A stretch of DNA of 64,000 bases from Rummeliibacillus sp044763875. GTDB taxonomy: Bacteria; Bacillota; Bacilli; Bacillales_A; Planococcaceae. This document shows, in pieces, positions 36,391 to 42,654 of this stretch. Positions within the stretch are counted from its first letter, which is position 1, and every line of letters begins with the position of its first letter. Position numbers and translations under genes: made by a program. The notes under the pieces were generated by a model that searched no databases, was not told the origin of the DNA, and saw only the letters and a program-made list of their open reading frames with translations. Where the stretch lies: contig NZ_JBIWGZ010000003.1 of NCBI RefSeq assembly GCF_044763875.1, positions 434,001 through 498,000 on the forward strand, given 5' to 3'.

Positions 36391-36439
36391 GAAAATAGGT
36401 GAAAATTTATTATAAAAATCTTGTATTGCTTTATTTGTT

Positions 36440-36614
36440 GATGTGGAATTAGCGAAGACTCCTGCGGGAAAGCGAGACAGATGAGACCCCGCAGGGCGAT
36501 TAAGGAACGGAGTCTAAGAACGCCACGTCCTGTGGCAATGACTCCGTGACCAACATCCTGTTGCCCCGAGGAGGCTCAACGCTCGCCCGCGGAAAGCGAA
36601 GCTAATTCCACATC
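36440..36614 (+). repeat. Family A dispersed repeat, reference copy with nested insertion
   Basis: Perfect 14-bp terminal inverted repeats GATGTGGAATTAGC (36440-36453) and GCTAATTCCACATC (36601-36614) enclose the family core. CCTGCGGG (36461-36468) and CCCGCAGG (36488-36495) can form an internal hairpin. The normally short segment between GACCCCGCAGG and GAGGAGGCTC is enlarged by a family B element. Confidence 0.85.
36511..36566 (+). repeat. Family B dispersed element nested in family A repeat
   Basis: The stretch beginning AGTCTAAGAACGCCACGTCC and ending CAACATCCTGTTGCCCC aligns over about 58 bp with the complement of 50880-50939 in the thrS leader, sharing CGTCCTGTGGCAA and TGACC-ACATCC. 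Confidence 0.75.
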
Positions 36615-36689
36615 ATGCAGAAGGCAGATTAACACTATAAATATTTGTATTTAAACACTTTTCATTACCCTATATGTAGTTCTACTAAG

Positions 36690-36765
36690 TCGAAGTGCTG
36701 CGCGATGCAGACTTCAACGAGGAGATTGAAGCAAAGTTGAAAGCGCCGTCTGTAGCGGAATACAA
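36690..36765 (+). repeat. Family A dispersed repeat, right-end fragment
   Basis: The segment keeps CAACGAGGAGATTGAAG and AAAGCGCCGTCTGTAGCGGAA, matching the right end of the 29264 copy. It is the last recognisable repeat before the corA promoter. Confidence 0.5.
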
Positions 36766-36877
36766 ATCTGAATATTGAAAAGTAAATGTTAAAATGTTCG
36801 TCTTTAAAAACTAAAAATGGATATATAAAATTGATTTGTTTTAATGTAAATTTAATTATTTAGTAATAACATACGAG

Positions 36878-36906
36878 TTTACAAGTAAATACAGTCAGTA
36901 TATGAT
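36878..36906 (+). promoter_or_regulatory. Promoter of the corA leader
   Basis: TTTACA (36878-36883) and TATGAT (36901-36906) have 17-bp spacing. Transcription would start near 36913 and give a leader of about 200 nt before corA. Confidence 0.75.
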
Positions 36907-36940
36907 ATTAAATGTGCTTATTTATATTGAAGAAATGAAA

Positions 36941-37066
36941 AGGAGTTGATTTTTTTGGGTAGTCGAAGTTGTAACGATCCTGATCCCAGGGCGTGTAAAG
37001 AGGAAGTCATAATTGTACCACTCTTAAAAAGGTTGATTACTTACGAAAAAAAATCAACTCTTTTTT
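36941..37066 (+). promoter_or_regulatory. corA leader RNA with two competing hairpins
   Basis: Pairing 1: 36941-36956, which holds the leader gene ribosome binding site and start, pairs with 37047-37062 over about 15 bp (GAGTTGATTTTTTT with AAAAAAATCAACTC). Pairing 2: GGTTGATT (37031-37038) pairs with AATCAACT (37052-37059), followed by C and six T residues, a weak intrinsic terminator. Both use the same 3' arm, so they exclude each other. The pairings are seen directly; a switching role is inferred. Confidence 0.6.
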
Positions 37067-37116
37067 ACGACTGGAACTATATCGATTTCCTCAGTATAAA
37101 TGAGGAGGTACTTTAA
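36955..37116 (+). CDS. 53-aa leader peptide upstream of corA (MgtL-like concept)
   Basis: This frame starts with TTG nine bases after AGGAG and ends in TAA, overlapping the corA ATG (TAATG). The N-terminus MGSRSCNDPDPRACKEE has an Asp-Pro-Asp-Pro motif at residues 8-11, and the C-terminal part is hydrophobic/aromatic. In E. coli, the MgtL leader of the Mg2+ transporter MgtA begins with an acidic-proline EPDP motif that destabilises ribosomes at low Mg2+. The position before a CorA-type transporter, the motif and the stop/start overlap suggest a translated Mg2+-responsive leader. No homologue is known to me, and function is inference. Confidence 0.6.
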   Translation: MGSRSCNDPDPRACKEEVIIVPLLKRLITYEKKSTLFYDWNYIDFLSINEEVL

Positions 37117-38054
37117 TGTTGAACATTTATTTAACAAATGAAAATTTCAAATTAGAAGAAATAACAGAAATCACCAAAGGATGCTGGATTAATCTAGTAT
37201 CACCAACAGAAGAAGAGATTAACTATGTTGCAGATAAAGTACAAATTCCATTAGACTTTTTAAAAGATCCATTGGACGAAGAGGAACGATCAAGGATTGA
37301 AAAAGACGATGATAATATATTGATAATCGTCAATGTACCTTTAATGTCAAAGGACGATAGTGGCTTAGCTATATATGATACGATTCCTTTAGGAATGATT
37401 ATCGCTAATGGTTGTTTTATAACAGTTTGTTTAAAAGACAATCCTATTTTTCAAATGTTTGTACAAAATAAAGTAAAACAATTTTTCACTTATAAAAAAA
37501 CAAGATTTGCTTTACAAATTCTTTATTTAATAGCAACTTCGTTTCTTAAAAATCTAAAACTAATCAACAAAAAGACAGATGAAATTGAAAAAGAATTACA
37601 TCAGTCTATGAAAAATAAAGAACTATTTACGTTATTAAATCTGGAAAAAAGTTTGGTTTATATTACTACTTCTTTAAAATCAAATAACATAGTCATGCAG
37701 AAAATGTTAAAGAGCAATTATCTAAAAATGTTTGAAGATGACAAGGAATTATTAGAGGATGTAATTGTTGAAAATCAACAAGCTATTGAGATGGCTGAAA
37801 CACATTCATCAATTTTAAGTGGAATGATGGATGCTTTCGCTTCAGTTATTTCAAATAATTTAAATATGGTAATGAAATTTTTGACATCCTTTACGATTAT
37901 CTTATCTCTACCAACTATGGTGGCAAGTTTTTACGGTATGAATGTTCCTGTTCCGTTTCAACATTATAAACATGCATTTTGGATTGCAATTACTATTTCT
38001 ATCTTTTTATCCAGTACAACTGCATTTATTTTCTGGAGAAAAAGGTTCTTTTAA
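37116..38054 (+). CDS. corA: CorA-family magnesium transporter
   Basis: A 312-aa CorA-type divalent cation channel. A large N-terminal cytoplasmic domain (about 1-245) with a long helix is followed by two C-terminal membrane spans. The signature YGMNVP lies near residue 274, at the end of the first span, with acidic residues replaced by PVPFQHYKHAF in the loop. A GAGGAGG site lies inside the preceding leader gene, and the ATG overlaps its stop, so translation is probably coupled. Mg2+ is the default substrate; Co2+/Ni2+ cannot be excluded. Confidence 0.93.
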   Translation: MLNIYLTNENFKLEEITEITKGCWINLVSPTEEEINYVADKVQIPLDFLKDPLDEEERSRIEKDDDNILIIVNVPLMSKDDSGLAIYDTIPLGMIIANGCFITVCLKDNPIFQMFVQNKVKQFFTYKKTRFALQILYLIATSFLKNLKLINKKTDEIEKELHQSMKNKELFTLLNLEKSLVYITTSLKSNNIVMQKMLKSNYLKMFEDDKELLEDVIVENQQAIEMAETHSSILSGMMDAFASVISNNLNMVMKFLTSFTIILSLPTMVASFYGMNVPVPFQHYKHAFWIAITISIFLSSTTAFIFWRKRFF

Positions 38055-38062
38055 TAAATTTC

Positions 38063-38103
38063 AAAAGCCGAGTATTCTTCTCTAAAGAATACTCGGCTTT
38101 TAC
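38063..38103 (+). terminator. Terminator after corA
   Basis: The arms AAAGCCGAGTATTCTT and AAGAATACTCGGCTTT with a 5-nt loop are followed by TTTTAC. Confidence 0.88.
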
Positions 38104-38136
38104 TTAATTTATTAGTGATGACATTTCTTTTTATCA

Positions 38137-38171
38137 AAAATAAAAAACACGCTAATTTCTATTTAGCGCGT
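38137..38171 (-). terminator. Terminator after the 84-aa gene
   Basis: On the minus strand ACGCGCTAA/TTAGCGTGT is followed by TTTTTTATTTTT, downstream of the gene at 38236. Confidence 0.75.
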
Positions 38172-38235
38172 AAAGAATATTTAAATAAGACTTTAGTTTA
38201 CTTTATAATCAATCTAAGCAAAAAATGGATTCCTA

Positions 38236-38490
38236 CTAAGACACCATACCAAACAATTCGTCAATTTGATTAATTAACATCTCTAAGAAATCCTCATTTT
38301 CATACGAACCTAATAAATCCTTTTCATAAAGAATGCATATTGGCTTTTCATCCCTAGATTTTGTTTGATACAACGGAGAATCAACAACAGACCACTCACC
38401 ATCTAACCATATTGCAATCCGTTCAAAATCCCCTTCTAAAACAACTTCACGAAAGGCATCTTTTCCCTGTAATTCCAGGTCAATGTCCAA
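38236..38490 (-). CDS. Hypothetical 84-aa acidic protein
   Basis: I do not recognise this protein. It is acidic and soluble, with GEWSVVDSPLYQ in the middle and a C-terminal amphipathic helix (NEDFLEMLINQIDELF). The frame extends to 38538, but a TTG at 38490 with GGAGGG seven bases upstream is a better start. It has its own terminator and converges on corA. Codon usage looks native. It is likely a genuine small cytoplasmic protein with no assignable role. Confidence 0.65.
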   Translation of the reverse strand: MDIDLELQGKDAFREVVLEGDFERIAIWLDGEWSVVDSPLYQTKSRDEKPICILYEKDLLGSYENEDFLEMLINQIDELFGMVS

Positions 38491-38639
38491 TTTTATCCCT
38501 CCAAATAAGAGCTCATAATTATTATATATATAAATCATAAAAAAGCAAATTTACGGATTCATGATAATATATTGGACATACAAAAATTAAGTATTTGTTC
38601 TGAGCAACCTCCATTTTGGATTGTTCAATTTAATCAAAG

Positions 38640-38760
38640 GTTTTGGCATCTGCTACCGTAACTCTTTTTTTACTTCAATAGGAGTATTACTTTTAATTCA
38701 TTAAAAACTTGTTTCTTCAGAAACACCATATTCATTAGCTAATTGTATTGGTAATAGTTG
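38640..38760 (-). pseudogene. Remnant of an IS3-family transposase OrfA
   Basis: Minus-strand translation reads QLLPIQLANEYGVSEETSF, then two stops, then IKSNTPIEV, and after a frameshift KRVTVADAKTF. This resembles the helix-turn-helix and the TPIEV...VTVAD region of IS3-type OrfA proteins. Stops and the frameshift show it is dead. It occupies most of the 360-bp gap 38491-38850, where no intact gene is present. Confidence 0.6.
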
Positions 38761-38789
38761 ATTATTTGTATTTTACAATTGATATGAAA

Positions 38790-38826
38790 TGGAAAAAACA
38801 AAAAAATCTTATCATTGTTTTTTCCA
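38790..38826 (-). terminator. Weak hairpin after the M42 peptidase gene
   Basis: The arms GGAAAAAACAA and TTGTTTTTTCC flank a 13-nt loop. The stem is A/T-rich and may end the peptidase transcript. Confidence 0.4.
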
Positions 38827-38850
38827 CTCCTAATATAATTCTATTCCTTA

Positions 38851-39939
38851 TTATTCAAAAATGATCTTATTTACTGTTTCACGATCCAGTTTTTTAATGA
38901 CTTCAATCACTAATTTGACCGTGTTTTCAAAGTCATCTCGATGTAAGATTCCTGCATGTGAGTGAATATATCGTGTTGCGATACCAATAGATAATGCTGG
39001 TACACCATTTGCTGTTACGTGAATTGAACCTGCGTCTGTACCGCCTCCAGGGATTGCTTCAAATTGATATGGAATCCCGTTTTCTTCTGCAGTGTCCACA
39101 ACAAGATCACGTAAACCTTTATGTGCCACCATTGAGCTGTCATAAATAATAATTTGTGGGCCAGCACCCATTTTACTGTTTGATTCTTTTGAAGAGATTC
39201 CTGGAGTATCTCCTGCAATACCAACATCAACAGCAAAACCGATATCAGGATCAATCTTATGAGCAGCAGTTTTAGAACCACGTAGTCCTACTTCTTCTTG
39301 CACTACGCCACAACCATAAACGATGTTAGGGTGTTTAACATCTTTTATTCCTTTTAATACTTCGATAGCAATTGCACAGCCGATACGGTTATCCCATGCT
39401 TTTGCTAGTAAATGTTTTTCGTTTTTCATCACTGTAAATTCAAAATAAGGTGTTACCATATCACCAGGTGATACACCCCACCTTTTTGCTTCTTCTTTAG
39501 AAGTTGCACCGATATCGATGAACATATCTTTAATTTCATAAGGTTGTTTACGAGCAGATGCAGGTAAAATATGAGGTGGTTTTGAACCAATAACACCTAT
39601 AATTGTTTCACCAGAACGTGTGACAACTTGTACACGTTGAGCAAGCATAACTTGTGACCACCAGCCACCAACCGTTTGGAATTTCAAAAAACCTTTGTCA
39701 TCAATTTGAGTGACCATAAATCCAACTTCATCTAAGTGACCAGCCACCATGATTTTCGGACCGTTTAGATCACCAACTTTTTCTGCAATGACAGCACCTA
39801 AGTTATCATTTTCTACGTTGTCTGCATATGGTGTAATATATTTTGTCATGACATCACGAGATTCTTTTTCATTACCAGCAATTGCACGTGCATCGGTTAA
39901 ATCCTTTAACATCGTTAATGTTCCATCGTATTGAACCAT
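38851..39939 (-). CDS. ysdC: M42 family glutamyl aminopeptidase-like metallopeptidase
   Basis: A 362-aa M42 peptidase/endoglucanase-like protein (FrvX/YsdC). Di-metal ligands are visible: His68 in AGHLDEVG, the Asp of AKAWDNRIGC near 183, the Glu pair of VVQEEVGLRG near 217, the Asp of FAVDVGIAGD near 238, and the His of YIHSHAGILHRDD near 325. These enzymes form large tetrahedral aminopeptidase assemblies in the cytosol. It is nearly collinear with B. subtilis YsdC and lies in the ysdA-ysdC neighbourhood. Confidence 0.93.
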   Translation of the reverse strand: MVQYDGTLTMLKDLTDARAIAGNEKESRDVMTKYITPYADNVENDNLGAVIAEKVGDLNGPKIMVAGHLDEVGFMVTQIDDKGFLKFQTVGGWWSQVMLAQRVQVVTRSGETIIGVIGSKPPHILPASARKQPYEIKDMFIDIGATSKEEAKRWGVSPGDMVTPYFEFTVMKNEKHLLAKAWDNRIGCAIAIEVLKGIKDVKHPNIVYGCGVVQEEVGLRGSKTAAHKIDPDIGFAVDVGIAGDTPGISSKESNSKMGAGPQIIIYDSSMVAHKGLRDLVVDTAEENGIPYQFEAIPGGGTDAGSIHVTANGVPALSIGIATRYIHSHAGILHRDDFENTVKLVIEVIKKLDRETVNKIIFE

Positions 39940-40009
39940 TATTTCGACCCCCTAAATAATAAGTACTCGTTAATTATAATCCCAATTGTAAGTAAATTCA
40001 AAATAATAT

Positions 40010-40447
40010 TTAGAATTTTCCTGATGAACCAAATCCTTGCGCTGAGCGAGTTGAATCAGAAACTTCTTCTACTCGTTCTACTTGTACTTGAAGAACTGGT
40101 GCAATAACCATTTGCGCAATTCTCATGTGTTTTTCTACTAAGAAATCCTTTTTGCCATGATTAATTAATATGATTTTGATTTCGCCTCGATAACCTTCAT
40201 CGACAGTTCCAGGGCTATTTAGTACTGTTACAGCATGTTTTAATGCTAGACCGCTTCTAGGACGCACCTGAGCTTCCGTACCTCTAGGTAATTCAATGAC
40301 GATACCAGTAGGAATTAATGCCGATTCCCCTGCTTTGATCACTTGCTCTTCAACCGCATATAAATCTAATCCTGCATCCCCCGGATTAGCACGAAATGGC
40401 ATTTTCGCATCTTCATGAATAAGTTGTACTTTTAATGTGTCGTCCAT
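40010..40447 (-). CDS. dut: dUTP diphosphatase
   Basis: A 145-aa trimeric dUTPase that hydrolyses dUTP to dUMP and keeps uracil out of DNA. All five motifs are present: AGLDLYA, RPRSGLA, NSPGTVDEGYRGE, RIAQMVIAPV and the C-terminal RSAQGFGSSGK arm. The frame opens at 40552, but the ATG at 40447 with AAAGGTAGG gives the standard length. It lies between ysdC and ysdA. Confidence 0.94.
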   Translation of the reverse strand: MDDTLKVQLIHEDAKMPFRANPGDAGLDLYAVEEQVIKAGESALIPTGIVIELPRGTEAQVRPRSGLALKHAVTVLNSPGTVDEGYRGEIKIILINHGKKDFLVEKHMRIAQMVIAPVLQVQVERVEEVSDSTRSAQGFGSSGKF

Positions 40448-40551
40448 TGTTATACCTACCTTTAATCTAATTATAAATTTCTTCTTTCTCATCGTATCTG
40501 AAAAGGTAGCTATTGAAAAGAAATAATGTAGAAAATTAATACTAACAAGCA

Positions 40552-40581
40552 AAGAGAGCCAACATCACTGCCTGCTCTCTT
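40552..40581 (-). terminator. Hairpin between ysdA and dut
   Basis: The arms AAGAGAGC and GCTCTCTT enclose 14 nt and are followed by only a weak T tract on the minus strand. This is a possible ysdA terminator. Confidence 0.4.
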
Positions 40582-40583
40582 CT

Positions 40584-40853
40584 CTAAATTTTATAAATAA
40601 TAAACGCTTCTATAAACATTAGTATTGTAAAGCCATAAACAAATTGAAGATGTCGTGTTTTATGATGGAATACAATCATACCTAACCAAGTACCAGCTGC
40701 TCCTCCAATCCAAGCGATTAACCATAATCGCTTTTCTGGAATACGCCATCGGTTGTTAATCGCTTTCCATTTATCAATACCCATAGCAAGAAATCCAACA
40801 ATAAACATAATCATAAAGTAACTATTTAATATTATTGATAAATTAGTATACAT
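40584..40853 (-). CDS. ysdA: DUF1294 membrane protein (YsdA-like)
   Basis: An 89-aa protein with two or three spans and the DUF1294 signature: MGIDKWKAINNRWRIPEKRL, then IGGAAGTWLGMIVFHHKTRH. The frame starts at 40865 with a TTG that is part of the GGAGG ribosome binding site, so the ATG at 40853 is used; the resulting 89 aa equals the B. subtilis YsdA length. Function is unknown. Confidence 0.9.
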   Translation of the reverse strand: MYTNLSIILNSYFMIMFIVGFLAMGIDKWKAINNRWRIPEKRLWLIAWIGGAAGTWLGMIVFHHKTRHLQFVYGFTILMFIEAFIIYKI

Positions 40854-40884
40854 AACATCCTCCAAGTAAAAACTAGTTTAATAT

Positions 40885-40922
40885 ATAAAAAGAGCATATA
40901 GAGAAATACTTCTCCATATGCA
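40885..40922 (-). terminator. Terminator after the first GH25 gene
   Basis: A 12-bp stem (GCATATGGAGAA with TTCTCTATATGC, one G-U pair) and a TTTTTATAT tail on the minus strand. Confidence 0.8.
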
Positions 40923-40957
40923 AAGGTTGTAAACAATTAAATTATAGTCTATTTATC

Positions 40958-42505
40958 TTATTTCGCTACGACATAAGATTTATTTGCTGTAATATAGTTA
41001 CCATTTTCTAATTTTAATCTTGGCGTACCAGCTGATGTAAAGGAGATGGATTTCACATTAACTATGTTGCCTTTTGCTAAAGATTGTCTTTTTGTTGCTG
41101 AATTAAAGGTAGTACTACTATATTGATATACATTCGCTAATAACTTTACATGAGTAGGCTTTGTTAAAATATAGTTTTTATATTTTGATGTTAACGCATG
41201 TGTATACGATTTATTTGCTGTAATATAGCTTCCAGATACCGTTTTAAACCTAGGGACGCCTGATGATGTATATTCAATGTCTTTAATTGTTAAAATCGTA
41301 TTCTTTTTCACACTGTCAATCTTAGTGGCATTGTTGAATTTAGTAGATGAGTATGCACCGATATTTTCCAATAAAATAATATGACTCGGTTTTTCAGTGT
41401 AATAAGATGAAATGTTCTTTGTTACTTTTATCGCATTTTTCTTGTCAGCAATAATGTATTGACCATTTTCTAATTTTAAGGCCCATTTATCTTGTTTACT
41501 CTTTACAACTGCAACTGTACTAAAAACTTTACCTTTTTTCAAATTGGCTGTCTTTGAAGATTCATCTAAATTACTATTACTATATTGGGCTGTATCCGCA
41601 TTAAGAATAATATGTTCAGGATTTTCAGTATAGTAATCAATATGCACACTAGCTGGTTCAGATTCATCTTGACTTTTATCTTCATTTTCATCGAAATCTT
41701 GATCCGAGTCAACGTTAGATTCATCATCTGAAGATTTATTGTTATCTAGGAATTGTTCTATTGTAATATTGGGATTTAATCGGTTCAAATCAACATTTGC
41801 ATTGATGCCATCGATTCTACCTCTATCTGTGTATTGCCATAAATCATATGAATAAGATGGTTTTGTTGTGCTATATCGTGGAATCCATACGAAATCAGCT
41901 TTTGATGTATCAAGATTGAAGGTGTTGTATAAATGATGAGCAATATAAAGCCCGATTTTCTTATCTGTTTTTGAGCGAAGTTGTTCAATATATGCGTTAG
42001 TAATTGCACGCATACTTTCTCCAGATTTACTTGTATTCTGTTCAACATCAATCACATAAAACAATGCATCCTTATCTGTACGACGGTAGAAATCATTTGC
42101 TTCTGCTTTTGCATCAGCTGTGGATTCAGCTAGACTATATGCATAAACACCAAATGGAACGCCGTATTTTTTTGCACCTTCTTCATTTTTCTTATGTAGT
42201 GTATCTTCATCAGTACTACCATGTTGTGTTCGAATAATGACCAAATCTAATTTCTTACTTGCTTTAGCCCAATCAATATTTCCTTGCCATTTTGAAATAT
42301 CTGCAATGATTGGTTCTGATGGTTCTGAACTCATCAATTTCAATTTATTTTTATTTGACGTATCTACTACAATTGGCGTAGTTTCCCATTCCGTTGTACT
42401 ATCTGGATTAGCAGGTCCAAATTCTTCTGCATTCGCTCTATGCATACTAACTGTGAACACAAACATTGCAACAAAAATCGCTACGAATAGTTTTACATTC
42501 TTCAT
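40958..42505 (-). CDS. Secreted GH25 lysozyme-like protein with three C-terminal repeats
   Basis: A 515-aa exported protein. The signal peptide ends at ANA (residue 26). The GH25 muramidase domain (about 65-250) starts with IADISKWQGNIDW and has the catalytic DxE in FYVIDVEQN. An acidic linker (DSDQDFDENEDKSQDE) follows, then three roughly 75-aa repeats of DUF5776 type (YYTxxP..., GxYITANKSY) that probably bind the cell surface. It likely cleaves peptidoglycan, for turnover or against competitors. It is a tandem paralogue of the gene at 42655; its repeats are more diverged from one another. Confidence 0.85.
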   Translation of the reverse strand: MKNVKLFVAIFVAMFVFTVSMHRANAEEFGPANPDSTTEWETTPIVVDTSNKNKLKLMSSEPSEPIIADISKWQGNIDWAKASKKLDLVIIRTQHGSTDEDTLHKKNEEGAKKYGVPFGVYAYSLAESTADAKAEANDFYRRTDKDALFYVIDVEQNTSKSGESMRAITNAYIEQLRSKTDKKIGLYIAHHLYNTFNLDTSKADFVWIPRYSTTKPSYSYDLWQYTDRGRIDGINANVDLNRLNPNITIEQFLDNNKSSDDESNVDSDQDFDENEDKSQDESEPASVHIDYYTENPEHIILNADTAQYSNSNLDESSKTANLKKGKVFSTVAVVKSKQDKWALKLENGQYIIADKKNAIKVTKNISSYYTEKPSHIILLENIGAYSSTKFNNATKIDSVKKNTILTIKDIEYTSSGVPRFKTVSGSYITANKSYTHALTSKYKNYILTKPTHVKLLANVYQYSSTTFNSATKRQSLAKGNIVNVKSISFTSAGTPRLKLENGNYITANKSYVVAK

Positions 42506-42611
42506 CGTTGTTCTCCTTTCAAATATATCTATTTACCCAATACTTCATATATATAATACCAAATATATACTAGGTATATTGATTCATATATTAAAAAACA
42601 ACAAAATGATA

Positions 42612-42649
42612 TAAAAAAACACATGGATGATCATCCATGTGTTTTTTCA
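42612..42649 (-). terminator. Terminator after the second GH25 gene
   Basis: A perfect palindrome with arms AAAAAACACATGGATGA/TCATCCATGTGTTTTTT lies between the two GH25 genes. They are therefore separate transcripts at least in part. Confidence 0.9.
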
Positions 42650-42654
42650 TTGAT

